Shown piece by piece: positions 29,011 to 37,598 of a stretch of DNA of 64,000 nucleotides (positions are counted from its first letter, which is position 1; every line of letters starts with the position of its first letter). The notes under the pieces were generated by a model, which had not been told where the DNA came from, did no database searches, and worked only from the letters and a program-made list of their open reading frames with translations. The position numbers were made by a program, and so were the translations under genes. The stretch covers positions 310,001-374,000 of the forward strand of contig NZ_JACNMQ010000003.1 of NCBI RefSeq assembly GCF_020622265.1. Direction: 5' to 3'. Source of the stretch: Halomonas sp. M20. GTDB lineage: Bacteria; Pseudomonadota; Gammaproteobacteria; Pseudomonadales; Halomonadaceae.

Positions 29011-29376
29011 GAAGGATTTCCTAGCGTACTCAGATTCATTCGATGGGCGATAGCATACCGCAAAGCCATTTATCCTGGTGCTTGGATTGGGCCAAGGCAA
29101 GATCGGCTATTCTGCGTATTGCATGATGCGAGCAAGTCTGGCCGATGCTGAGACTCTGGAGGCGCCCCGCTGACACTTGGACGCAGGGGAGCATACAGTC
29201 TCGAGCTGAAAGCGCTATCAAGATATCAATGCGTTGGACGATAATGATGTTCAGCACCTCCTTTTCTTTCTTTTTATAGAAATAGACCCGTTATCGGCTT
29301 TATTCCCACGATTGCCCTAAGGCAAGACAGTGATAAGTTGATTACCAACTTACAATATTCTTCGCAGGGCCCACCA
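29011..29376. other. Spacer between the restriction system and lipoprotein gene
   Basis: These 366 bases separate the divergent methyltransferase and lipoprotein genes and must hold both promoters. I see no coding frame with a ribosome site, no RNA gene and no clear repeat. The part near 29250-29285 is T-rich. Confidence 0.5.
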
Positions 29377-30060
29377 ATGACAATCATCACGCGTTTCATG
29401 GGCGTCATTACGCTGGCGGCATTCGTCAGCGGTTGCGCGACATCAGGGAGCGATCTTGTTCCGCCCGCTTATGGAACAGGCCATAGTGATGGTTTGCGTC
29501 AAGGCGAAGGGCTCTACGCTGCCGAGGGTGCAGACGAGGAGAGCTCTCCCTACCAGGCCTTGATGACCAATATGCTTGCCACTGCCAGCACGGCACTGCT
29601 CTTGAGTAGCAATGCTGGAATTGGATTGTCGCTAGGCAAGTCGTTTGGTCTCGGCTTTGCGGCCACGATGCTGGATCCCTTTCAGGATCAGGACAGAGAA
29701 CAAGACGAGGCGTCTGTCAGTGCACCGGTAGCGCCTATGGCCTTGCAGACGATGACCCCGGAACAGATGCAAGCCCAACTGCGTGCCTCCCTGCAGCAGG
29801 CAGGCCTTCAAGCGCTGGTAGGTATGGGTGTGCCCCAGGCAACCCTCGCGCAAGGGATGCAGGTCAAGGCATTTTACGATCAGGCCAGCAATAACATGCT
29901 CGTGGCCAGTGAAGAGGATGGCTGCATCAAGATGGTTGGCAAAGACGGTGAAGGAACCTGCGTGCTTTCATTGCAACTTCAAGGGCCGACCCAGCTTTCC
30001 AGCCCAAGGAGCCCCTTGTTCGCCGATGCCTATGTACCGCCGGGCTATTTTGGCTTGTAG
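29377..30060 (+). CDS. Predicted outer-membrane or periplasmic lipoprotein, unknown function
   Basis: The 227-residue product starts at the ATG at 29377; a TTG 39 bases upstream is less likely. It has a lipoprotein signal: RFMGVITLAAFVSGC, where the final Cys would be lipidated by the Lgt/Lsp pathway. The rest is Gln/Met/Ala-rich with one hydrophobic stretch at about residues 62-85 (LMTNMLATASTALLLSSNAGIG). The C-terminus holds VASEEDGCIKMVGKDGEGTCVLS, with two cysteines able to form a disulfide. I do not recognise a family. It is a single gene between the restriction system and the lysine island, and converges on the dpkA-like gene with 27 bases between the stops. Confidence 0.75.
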   Translation: MTIITRFMGVITLAAFVSGCATSGSDLVPPAYGTGHSDGLRQGEGLYAAEGADEESSPYQALMTNMLATASTALLLSSNAGIGLSLGKSFGLGFAATMLDPFQDQDREQDEASVSAPVAPMALQTMTPEQMQAQLRASLQQAGLQALVGMGVPQATLAQGMQVKAFYDQASNNMLVASEEDGCIKMVGKDGEGTCVLSLQLQGPTQLSSPRSPLFADAYVPPGYFGL

Positions 30061-30087
30061 GCAATCCCCAACCAAATTGCGGCTGTA

Positions 30088-31110
30088 TCACTCATCCAGC
30101 AGAGAACGTAGCTCGAGATAAAGCTTTTCCGATATCTCGATGCCATCTTTCTCGCTTTTCTCTCTGTTTTTATAGCGCCTTCCCGAAGGCAGTCGAGCAC
30201 CTTGGGATTCGACTGAGTCGAAAAGAGTTTCGGCGCGGGCCAAATGCTCCTCGAAATTCCTGCCTGCAGTCATGGCGGGGTCCATGGCGATTATCACCTC
30301 GCCGTGGTAAGGCAATGCGCCTTTGCTCTTATCATGTTGTGATGATTCATAGCTCATCAGGTCGCCTATCAAGGGGCCGGCGATAAGCTCGATCATCATG
30401 GAAAGTGCTGCTCCCTTGTGTTCGCCGAATGTCAGCAGGGCTCCTTTCTCGAGTACCGTTCGCGGGTCGTTGCATCCTTGTCCCTTCGAGTCGACTCCCC
30501 AGCCATCGGGTATCGGCTTGCCTTCGCGCTCGTATAGTTCGACATCGCCCCTAGCGACCGTGCTGGTGGCGAAGTCGAAGACGAAGGGCGGCTTACCGGG
30601 TCTTGGCCAGCCAAATGCAAACGGGTTGGTGCCGAGAAGCGGCGCGCTTCCGCCATGTGGGGCGACATAAGCCTGGGTAGGGTTGCAGGCAATTGCTACC
30701 AAACCTTGCCTGGTGATCTGCTCTACTTCGATCCAGAGCGCGGAAAAATGCACGCAGTGGTTGATGGCAAGCAGCGCGATGCCATTCTCTTTCGCCTTTT
30801 CTATCAGCAGCGGTAGGCCAAGAGAGAAAGAGAGCTGTGAGAAGCCGCCATTGGCATTGATGCGTACGATGCTGCCTGAAGCGTCTTCGACATGAGGCTC
30901 GGCATCCGGGACGACGCCGCCCGCCTCTAGCGTCTTGATGCAGCCCAGGATTCGGTAAAGGCCGTGGGAGCCGCAGCCGTCTTTTTGTCCCGCAACGACC
31001 GTCTCGCTTAGCCCGCGCGAGACGTCTTTGCTGAAGCCTTTTTTCAACAATATATTCCGGGACATGGTCAGCGCGTCTTCTTCGCTCAAGAACACCGTTT
31101 TATCCGCCAT
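30088..31110 (-). CDS. dpkA: Ldh-family NAD(P)H-dependent imine reductase, Delta1-piperideine-2-carboxylate reductase-like
   Basis: The 340-residue protein belongs to the malate/L-sulfolactate/DpkA dehydrogenase family, which uses NAD(P)H without a Rossmann fold. Family features are DGCGSHGLYRILG, INHCVHFSALW, PHGGSAPLLGTNPFAFG and FGEHKGAALSMMIEL. It resembles, as I recall it, the Pseudomonas putida DpkA enzyme, which reduces Delta1-piperideine-2-carboxylate (from D-lysine) to L-pipecolate and also the pyrroline homologue. Its position directly after amaA (37-base gap, same strand), whose substrate would be L-pipecolate, strongly supports that role. A general 2-keto acid or ureidoglycolate dehydrogenase is the alternative. 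It is the last gene of the minus-strand lysine unit. Confidence 0.8.
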   Translation of the reverse strand: MADKTVFLSEEDALTMSRNILLKKGFSKDVSRGLSETVVAGQKDGCGSHGLYRILGCIKTLEAGGVVPDAEPHVEDASGSIVRINANGGFSQLSFSLGLPLLIEKAKENGIALLAINHCVHFSALWIEVEQITRQGLVAIACNPTQAYVAPHGGSAPLLGTNPFAFGWPRPGKPPFVFDFATSTVARGDVELYEREGKPIPDGWGVDSKGQGCNDPRTVLEKGALLTFGEHKGAALSMMIELIAGPLIGDLMSYESSQHDKSKGALPYHGEVIIAMDPAMTAGRNFEEHLARAETLFDSVESQGARLPSGRRYKNREKSEKDGIEISEKLYLELRSLLDE

Positions 31111-31147
31111 GGCAACCTCGCTATTGTTGAATGGAGTTTACGAGTTT

Positions 31148-32428
31148 TCATGCGACCACGCGCAAGCATTGCCCAGCATGGTAAAGCGTGAATCCGCTCT
31201 CATAGGCGAAGCTACGTGCCCCAATGGCGGAAACGGGCTTCCGGTATCGAATGGGTAGCGGCAGCTCTTCATCCGAGTCATCCTGAATCAACTTGGCGAA
31301 GCCCTTGCCCACGACCGTACCTGTCGTGACGCCGCGGCCGTTATAGCCGGAAACCGCCAATATGCCCCGAGCAGGCGAGAACAGGCGTAACATATGGTCC
31401 GGGGTGAAACCGATCTGGCCGGTCCAGGTGTACTCCCACTTGAGTTTGCCAAGCTGAGGGAAGTAGTCATCCTTGATGCGGTCTGCCCAGCATTTGATGA
31501 ACGCCAGTGGTTTACTCTCACCACGCCCCAGGCTACCCAGCAGCAATCTGCCTTCGGCGTCGCGGCGCAGACTGCTGAGAACGGTGCGCGTATCCCAGGC
31601 GCCCTGGCGCTCCGGCAGGATCTCACCAGCCAATTCATCGGATAGCGGTCTCGAGGCGACCTGGAAGAAGTGGCCGCAAAAGAAATGCTGGCGAACCTGA
31701 TTCCAGTGATCCTCGGTGTAGGCGTTGGTAGCGATTACCAGGCGCGGTGCTTTGACGCTACCCTTGGCGGTAAATGCGCACCAGTCATCACCTTGGCGTT
31801 CAATACCGGTCACGGCACTATGGATATGAAGTCGAGCACCCGCCCCCGAGGCAGCCCGCGCCAAGCCCCGAGTATAAGCAGTGGGATTGAGCGTGCCGGC
31901 ACGTTTGTCCAGTAACGCGCGACGAATGCGCTGGGTGCCGATGCGCTGCCGGCAGGCCTCGTCTTCGAGCAGTTCCACCGGTGCGCCCCGTTGCTGGAAT
32001 TGCTTGAAGCGACGCTCCAGCTCCCCTGCACCCATGTCGTTATGCGCCAGGTACAAGGTACCGGTTCGAGTCGCGTCACAGTTGATGTGATGCTTCTCGA
32101 TCAGCTTGAAAACCTCGGCGGGCGCGCCGCCGAGCACCCGGTTGGCCCGCTCGCCATCTTCCGGACCCAGAGTTTCGAGAATATCGTCCGGTGGAATCCA
32201 CAGCCCCGCATTGACCAGACCCACGTTGAGTCCCGAGCCGCCGCTGGGTATGTCCCCGGCCTCGAGCAGGGTCACCTTTATGCCGGCCTCGGCTAGGTGC
32301 AGCGCAGTGCTAAGCCCGGTGATACCACCGCCGATCACGACAACCTCGGCGGTGTGATCACCCTGCAGCGCATCAAGAGGCAGGGCTGGTTCCGGGGAGG
32401 TGTCGTACCAGAGACAGGCGGATTTCAT
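31148..32428 (-). CDS. amaA: FAD-dependent L-pipecolate oxidase
   Basis: The 426-residue protein is a DadA/GlpD-type flavoenzyme with the dinucleotide motif at about residue 30 (VVVIGGGITGLSTALHLAEAG). Downstream blocks include GSGLNVGLVNAGLWIPPDD, TRTVLSSLRRDAEGRLLLGSLG and the C-terminal ESGFTLYHAGQCLRVV. These match my memory of Pseudomonas putida AmaA, which oxidises L-pipecolate to Delta1-piperideine-6-carboxylate, in equilibrium with alpha-aminoadipate semialdehyde. The ATG has an AAAGGAGAGCAT ribosome site. It lies between the NSS transporter pair and the dpkA-like gene. amaB, whose product takes the next step, is the first gene of the same strand cluster. Confidence 0.85.
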   Translation of the reverse strand: MKSACLWYDTSPEPALPLDALQGDHTAEVVVIGGGITGLSTALHLAEAGIKVTLLEAGDIPSGGSGLNVGLVNAGLWIPPDDILETLGPEDGERANRVLGGAPAEVFKLIEKHHINCDATRTGTLYLAHNDMGAGELERRFKQFQQRGAPVELLEDEACRQRIGTQRIRRALLDKRAGTLNPTAYTRGLARAASGAGARLHIHSAVTGIERQGDDWCAFTAKGSVKAPRLVIATNAYTEDHWNQVRQHFFCGHFFQVASRPLSDELAGEILPERQGAWDTRTVLSSLRRDAEGRLLLGSLGRGESKPLAFIKCWADRIKDDYFPQLGKLKWEYTWTGQIGFTPDHMLRLFSPARGILAVSGYNGRGVTTGTVVGKGFAKLIQDDSDEELPLPIRYRKPVSAIGARSFAYESGFTLYHAGQCLRVVA

Positions 32429-32458
32429 ATGCTCTCCTTTGCAATGCTAACGGCGTAG

Positions 32459-32758
32459 CTAGGTAGCGGCCGACTCATCGCGCCAGTCGTAGAAGTGTCG
32501 GGGATTGTCTTGCAGCGCCCGTTGCTGGGTATCGAGCAGTTCACGCATTTCCTCGGCTTGCTCACCCTCGGGATGGTGAGCAAGCCAGCCTTCGAGGTCG
32601 CGCATTGCCCGGGGCGAGAGAGGCTCGAAGCTCTTTTGCGTTTCGAGCAGGGTGAGTTTGCGTTCCTCCTGGCGCATCGAGTAGACGAGCGCAGTGCTGG
32701 CTACACCCCACAGGGCGATAATGCAGGCAATCATGACGATAATGGCGGTAAGACTCAT
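32459..32758 (-). CDS. MetS-like small subunit of the NSS transporter
   Basis: From the ATG at 32758 the protein has 99 residues. The N-terminus is a single membrane helix (SLTAIIVMIACIIALWGVASTALVYSMRQ), followed by a charged cytoplasmic tail. Small one-helix proteins of this type (MetS in Corynebacterium glutamicum) are needed by certain sodium-dependent amino acid transporters and are encoded right after them. Here the ATG overlaps the transporter stop by four bases (ATGA). The tail, about 70 residues with EPLSPRAMRDLEGWLAHHPEGEQAEEM, is longer than in the minimal MetS that I know. The longer open frame from 32827 lies mostly inside the transporter gene and is not chosen. Confidence 0.75.
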   Translation of the reverse strand: MSLTAIIVMIACIIALWGVASTALVYSMRQEERKLTLLETQKSFEPLSPRAMRDLEGWLAHHPEGEQAEEMRELLDTQQRALQDNPRHFYDWRDESAAT

Positions 32759-34206
32759 GATGACTGGCCTCCGACGCTGGTGGCAGGATAGGCGTCTCCC
32801 TGGCGGCGACCCATGATCCACATGCAAAGCGGAATCGTCAGCGTCAGGATTATCAAGCCACTGACGGTCTTCCAGGGCGTCGCGGTCAGGTTGCTGTAGA
32901 GGAAATAAACCATGATGAAGAGCATGATCGCCGGGATCTCGAAACGAATGATGCTCTCCCAGAATTTAGGCACGTATAGATCGGCACCGCGATTGAGGCT
33001 GAGAATGCGCAAGCGATTGGCATCGAACTTCCAGCCAATACTGAGCATGATGATGAAGGTCGCCAACGGCAGTCCCCAGTTGCCCACCACGAAGTCCAGA
33101 TAGCCGAGGATGGAGGCGTTCATGGCGCTTGGAATGCCCAGCAGCCAGATGATGCCGCAGATGGTCAACACCGCCTTGCCGCGAGAAGTCTTGAGCTCTT
33201 CCTTGTAGGTGGTTACACCGACTTCGGTGATGGCGATCGCGGTGGTCAGATTGGCGAAGAAGAAGCCCATGAAGAACAGCAGCGCCCAGATATAACCACC
33301 GGACATGTTGCCGAAGGCGCTGGCCAGGGCCACGAAGGCAAGCTCCGCCCCGGAGGTCGGCGAGATACCCATGGCGAAGACGATGGGAAATACAGCAAAG
33401 ATAGCCAGCAAGCCGAAGCTGGTATTGCCGATGGCGGTGAATATGCCACCGCCCAGGGGAATATCGTCGTCGCGCCCCAGATAGCTGCCATAGGTCAAGG
33501 CGATGCCCCAGCCGAGCCCCGTCGAGAACAGTGCCTGTCCCAGTGCGGCGAGCCAGGTTTGACCTCGGGCCAGATACTCCCAGTCCGGCGAGAAGCTGAA
33601 CTCGAGCCCGGCCATCGCACCCGGCAGGGTCACGCCGCGTATGGCGATGGCGATCAGCGAAACGGTGAGGATGGGCATCATCCATTTGGCCAGGCGTTCG
33701 ATGCCGCCCTTGATGCCCTTGAGCAGAATGACCGTGACGATCAACATCGCAACGGTATGCATGCCCACGTTCAAGGCAGTATTGCTGCTGAATGCCTGCC
33801 ATAGGGCGGCGGTATCGAACTGTGTCTGAGTGAAGGAGCCGATTACCGCATGATAGGTGTAATAGATCGACCAGCCGACGATCGAGGAGTAATAGGACAT
33901 CAACACGATGTTGAAGACCAGGATCACCAGCCCGAAGCCAACGAACTTGTTGTTGCCGTATATCTTGCGGAAAGTGCCGAGCAGCCCTTGGCGTGTATAG
34001 CGCCCAAGGCTGGTTTCACCCATCAGGCCGGGCACGGCGATCAAGTAGAGTAGTATGAAATAGGCGATCAGAAAGGCGCCGCCGCCGTTCTCGCCGGTGA
34101 CATAGGGCATCCGCCAGATGTTGCCGGCACCGACCATGGCCCCGACTACCGCCATCAGGTAGCCGAACCGGCTACCCCATTGTTCTCTTGAAATTGTCGT
34201 TGTCAT
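32755..34206 (-). CDS. Sodium-dependent amino acid transporter, NSS/SNF family
   Basis: The protein has 483 residues from the ATG at 34206 (GGAG seven bases upstream) and about twelve membrane segments. The N-terminal NSS signature is clear: EQWGSRFGYLMAVVGAMVGAGNIWRMPYVTGENGGGAFL, shown here in two overlapping blocks as GSRFGYLMAVVGAMVGAGN and IWRMPYVTGENGGGAFL. It should co-import Na+ and an amino acid. An in-frame ATG at 34233 has no better ribosome site. The context, between a lysine-type binding protein and L-pipecolate oxidase, suggests a lysine-derived substrate such as pipecolate or hydroxylysine (inference). Characterised relatives import methionine, alanine, tryptophan or leucine. 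Confidence 0.9.
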   Translation of the reverse strand: MTTTISREQWGSRFGYLMAVVGAMVGAGNIWRMPYVTGENGGGAFLIAYFILLYLIAVPGLMGETSLGRYTRQGLLGTFRKIYGNNKFVGFGLVILVFNIVLMSYYSSIVGWSIYYTYHAVIGSFTQTQFDTAALWQAFSSNTALNVGMHTVAMLIVTVILLKGIKGGIERLAKWMMPILTVSLIAIAIRGVTLPGAMAGLEFSFSPDWEYLARGQTWLAALGQALFSTGLGWGIALTYGSYLGRDDDIPLGGGIFTAIGNTSFGLLAIFAVFPIVFAMGISPTSGAELAFVALASAFGNMSGGYIWALLFFMGFFFANLTTAIAITEVGVTTYKEELKTSRGKAVLTICGIIWLLGIPSAMNASILGYLDFVVGNWGLPLATFIIMLSIGWKFDANRLRILSLNRGADLYVPKFWESIIRFEIPAIMLFIMVYFLYSNLTATPWKTVSGLIILTLTIPLCMWIMGRRQGDAYPATSVGGQSS

Positions 34207-34259
34207 CGCTTGGCTCCATGACGCGTCAGTCAAGTGGGCGACACGCTATCCTCGCGACT

Positions 34260-34334
34260 CCGTTAAAACGGCGAGGTTGTGACGGAAGCCGCAGTCAATC
34301 GAGGGTACTTCCTTGTTCCCGTTATATTTAACGG
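34260..34334. promoter_or_regulatory. Two CCGTT...AACGG palindromes upstream of the NSS transporter gene
   Basis: CCGTT-AA-AACGG lies at 34260-34271 and CCGTTA-TATT-TAACGG at 34319-34334, both in the 140-base gap between the binding-protein and transporter genes. Similar arms at two places suggest an operator pair for one regulator rather than a terminator, as no T run follows on the minus strand. Confidence 0.35.
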
Positions 34335-34346
34335 CGCTTAGCACAA

Positions 34347-35120
34347 TCAGGAAGCGTCTCCCTCCGGGAAATACTTGGTATAAATCTCGTCGTAGGTACC
34401 ATCTTCTTTTAATTCCGCCAGCGCTTTGTTGAACTTCTCCACGAGCGCTTGATCGCGCTTGCGAAATGCAATGCCGAACCCTTCGCCGAAGTACTTCTCC
34501 GGTTCGTTGATGAGCTCTCCGATTATTCGGTACTCGCCGTTACCGTCATCGAGCAGTGCAGCGACTCCCGCGGGATGATCGAGAAAGATCAGGTCCACGC
34601 GATCCGACTGCATGTCCATGATCATGTCCGAGGTGGTCGAGTAGCGGTTGATGGCGGCAACGTCACTGAAGGTGTCGGTAACGTAGTTGTCCTGAAGCGT
34701 GCCGCGCTGAACGCCGATAGTCTTGCCTTTCAGACCGTCCGAATCGATCTCGTCCAGCTCTGAGTCGCTTTCGCCAAACCAGGCGGAGTAGGGTTTGATG
34801 TAGGGGGCGGAAAACAGCACGGTTTCGCGTCGCGAGTCATTGATCGTCATGGACGACATGATGGCGTCGTACTTGCGGGCCAGCAGGGCCGGGATGATCC
34901 CGCTCCAACCTTGAACTATCCATTCGCATTCGAGCCCTAGGGATTCGCATAGGGCGTTGCCTAGATCGATGTCGAAGCCGGTGAGTTCGCCGTTAGGCAG
35001 GCGATACTCCATGGGAGCCGTGGGGACATCCACGCCGAAGCGCAGCGAGTCGTCAGCCTGGGCGACGCTGGTCAATGACAGCAGCACACCGGCGGTAAAG
35101 GTTACGAGTTTGTTGTTCAT
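34347..35120 (-). CDS. Periplasmic amino acid-binding protein (lysine/arginine/ornithine type)
   Basis: The 257-residue protein has a signal peptide (NKLVTFTAGVLLSLTSVAQA) and the family-3 solute-binding domain: SLRFGVDVPTAPMEYRLPNGELTGFDIDLGNALCESLG, seen as FGVDVPTAPMEYRLPNGEL and FDIDLGNALCESLG. ARKYDAIMSSMTINDSRRE and GFGIAFRKRDQALVEKFNKAL are typical of binding proteins for basic amino acids. No ABC permease or ATPase gene is present nearby, so its membrane partners must be elsewhere. It is 108 bases downstream of the kinase-lyase gene on the same strand. Lysine or hydroxylysine is a likely ligand from context. Confidence 0.88.
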   Translation of the reverse strand: MNNKLVTFTAGVLLSLTSVAQADDSLRFGVDVPTAPMEYRLPNGELTGFDIDLGNALCESLGLECEWIVQGWSGIIPALLARKYDAIMSSMTINDSRRETVLFSAPYIKPYSAWFGESDSELDEIDSDGLKGKTIGVQRGTLQDNYVTDTFSDVAAINRYSTTSDMIMDMQSDRVDLIFLDHPAGVAALLDDGNGEYRIIGELINEPEKYFGEGFGIAFRKRDQALVEKFNKALAELKEDGTYDEIYTKYFPEGDAS

Positions 35121-35228
35121 GGTGATGAAATCCTATGGCTATTGGAATGTTGTTGCCGAAAGACAGCATCCTGCGACGTTGCTTGCACCCTCTTTTGAGT
35201 TGGAAAAATTCGCTTCCATGTATGCCAG

Positions 35229-37541
35229 TCAATGGCAGTACAGATCGAAACTGGCCTCGAGCTTGGTCAGAAAGTTGTCGACGTCTTCCCGCTGTATGGC
35301 CAGCGGTGGCTTGATCTTGAGCACGTTGTCGTCCGGGCCGTCGGTGGATAGCAAGACGCCGTTGAGACGCAGGTAGTGGCAGATGCGCTTCGCCGTGGCC
35401 TTGTCCGGGGCGAGCGTAGACGGGCCGTCGATGATCTCGACGCCGATGAACAGCCCTTGCCCGCGCACCTGGCCGACCCGGGCAAAGTTTGATGCCAGAG
35501 CCTCGAGGCGTGCCTTCAGCTCAGTACCGAGAGTCGCCGCATGGACCTGCAGCCCCCCAGCCTCGATCTCTTCCAGTACCGCGAGGCCGATGGCGCAGGA
35601 CACGGGGTTGCCGGCGAAGGTATTGAAGTACTCCATGCCGGTGCAAAAGGCGTTGGCGATGGCGCGGGTGGTCACGACGCCGGCGATAGGATGGCCGTTG
35701 CCCATAGGCTTGCCCAGAGTGACGATGTCCGGCGTGACGGCGTACTGCTCGAAGGCCCAGAAGCTGCTGCCGGCACGCCCGAAGCCGACCTGCACCTCGT
35801 CGGCGATGTAGACGGTGCCGCGCTCTCGCAGAGTCTGGGTGATGCCTTCGATATAGCGACTCGGCCATACCCACTGGCCGCCGACACCAGCGAAGCTCTC
35901 GGCGAAGAAGGCCGCGGGGGGCTCCCGGGCAGCGTCGAGGGTCGCCAGCGCGTCTTCCAGGTAGCGCTCGGCGGCAGTGTCGCCGCGATAGCAGCCACGG
36001 TAGTTATCCGGGAAGGGCAGCTTGATCACATGATCCGGCGTTCCCTGCCCGCCGGGACCGTCATGCTTGTAGGGGCTGATGTCGATCATGCTCGACAGGT
36101 GGCCGTGGTAGGCGTGATCGATCACCGCCACGTCGTGGCGCCGGGTATATTGACGCGCCAGGCGTAGGGCAAGATCGTTGGCCTCGCTGCCGGAGTTGAC
36201 CAGGAACACCACTTCCAGATGATCCGGCAGGGTCGCGAGCAGGCGCTCGGAGTAGGCGACGATGGTGTCGTGCAGGTAGCGCGTGTTGGTGTTCAGCTCG
36301 GCCATCTGTCGGGCGCCGGCCTCGACGACGCGAGGATTGGCGTGGCCGACGTGACAGACGTTGTTGACCAGGTCCAGATAGCGACGGCCATCCTCGGCGA
36401 TCAGATAGGCCATGTCGCCGCGCAGGATCTTGAGTGGATGGCGATAGGCATGGCTCAGGGTTGGCGAGAGCATCTGACGGCGGGCCTGGAGCAAGGTGCC
36501 GATGCTGTTTCGCCCCGCGTAGGATCCGTCCTGACCGGGTGTCAGGGAGTCATCTTCGGCCAGGCAGGCGGCGTCTAGTGCTTGCGCCATGACTTCGGGA
36601 GTTAATGTCGCGAAAGCGTGCCATTGGGTCAGAACTTGCTCTTGGGAGATCGCCACGTAAGGATCGTCCCGACCCTCATCGACGGCCTTCAGGTAGTTCA
36701 GCCGGCTTAGCAGGATACGTAGTAGTATGAGGCGTGGCAGGCACTCGAGCTCCACCGCCGTCAACGGCCGGACGCTGTGATAGCCCAGGGTGAGCTGCTC
36801 GAGGGCCTCCAGGCGGTCGGGACAGCGGTCGGTCAGATACACGGCGGCGACGGCGAGTTCGTTGACGGTGAAGGCGAGGCAAGCATCGCCGAAGTCGATC
36901 AGCCCGCTTGGATACTCGCTATCCGGCGCCTTGAGGAACAGGTTGTAGTCGTTGGCATCGTTGTGAATCAACTGAGTGGGCAGCGCTTCCTCGCGCGCCA
37001 TGACGAACTCGATGCAGGTCGTCATCATTTCACGCATGCCGGGTTCCAGGGCGTTCGCCTCGGGGCGGGCCGGCAGGCGCTTGTATTGAGACAGGTCCCA
37101 GTCATGGCACGGCCCCTGGGGCCAATGCATGTCCTGCAGGGCTAGATCCAGGCGGGCCAGGCACTCGCCGGTGGTGAACAGCTGGGCCTCGCTGGGCGCC
37201 ATACTCTCGGCCCACAGGCTGCCTGGAATAAGGCTCATGAGACGTAGCCGCCACGTCTCGCCGTCGAGGCTGATGGGCACGCTCAGACGGCCCTCGCGGT
37301 CGCGGCGGTGGCGCGGGATCTCGATGCCTCCCAGGTCATGCGTCTCCAGCGCCGCCATCAACTCGGCCTCGGCGAGGGTGCCCGTTGCCTGGCTCAGCTT
37401 CGCGATCAGCGATTCGCCATCCGCGAGCGTCAGGCGGAAGTTGAGATCCGCGTAGCCATCGAGTCTCTCGAGGGTGCCGGTAAAGCCGTAAGCGCGCTCT
37501 ATCGCTTGGGCAATCGTGATGGCTTGAGGACTTGATGGCAT
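35229..37541 (-). CDS. Fused APH-type kinase and class III PLP phospho-lyase, predicted hydroxylysine kinase/5-phosphohydroxylysine lyase
   Basis: This 770-residue fusion has two catalytic domains. Residues about 10-300 are an aminoglycoside-phosphotransferase/choline-kinase-type kinase, with catalytic loop HNDANDYN at 193-200 and metal motif LIDFGDACLAF. Residues about 335-765 are a class III aminotransferase fold, with VNSGSEANDLALRLARQYT, ADEVQVGFGRAG and the PLP lysine Lys611 in TLGKPMGNGHP. In mammals the same two activities are separate: hydroxylysine kinase, and the phospholyase PHYKPL that turns 5-phosphohydroxylysine into aminoadipate semialdehyde, ammonia and phosphate. amaB, which oxidises that semialdehyde, lies 57 bases upstream on the same strand, so the prediction is chemically coherent. 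The ethanolamine-phosphate lyase branch is the main alternative. Confidence 0.8.
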   Translation of the reverse strand: MPSSPQAITIAQAIERAYGFTGTLERLDGYADLNFRLTLADGESLIAKLSQATGTLAEAELMAALETHDLGGIEIPRHRRDREGRLSVPISLDGETWRLRLMSLIPGSLWAESMAPSEAQLFTTGECLARLDLALQDMHWPQGPCHDWDLSQYKRLPARPEANALEPGMREMMTTCIEFVMAREEALPTQLIHNDANDYNLFLKAPDSEYPSGLIDFGDACLAFTVNELAVAAVYLTDRCPDRLEALEQLTLGYHSVRPLTAVELECLPRLILLRILLSRLNYLKAVDEGRDDPYVAISQEQVLTQWHAFATLTPEVMAQALDAACLAEDDSLTPGQDGSYAGRNSIGTLLQARRQMLSPTLSHAYRHPLKILRGDMAYLIAEDGRRYLDLVNNVCHVGHANPRVVEAGARQMAELNTNTRYLHDTIVAYSERLLATLPDHLEVVFLVNSGSEANDLALRLARQYTRRHDVAVIDHAYHGHLSSMIDISPYKHDGPGGQGTPDHVIKLPFPDNYRGCYRGDTAAERYLEDALATLDAAREPPAAFFAESFAGVGGQWVWPSRYIEGITQTLRERGTVYIADEVQVGFGRAGSSFWAFEQYAVTPDIVTLGKPMGNGHPIAGVVTTRAIANAFCTGMEYFNTFAGNPVSCAIGLAVLEEIEAGGLQVHAATLGTELKARLEALASNFARVGQVRGQGLFIGVEIIDGPSTLAPDKATAKRICHYLRLNGVLLSTDGPDDNVLKIKPPLAIQREDVDNFLTKLEASFDLYCH

Positions 37542-37598
37542 GAGGGCATCCTTACGAAGGCGTGCTTGGGGCGACTCCAGGAAGCCGCCCTTGTCTGC

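Noticed and set aside
29011-29376. Search for a tRNA or small RNA in the spacer
   Set aside because: No cloverleaf, TTCGA-type arm or terminator-capped hairpin was seen.
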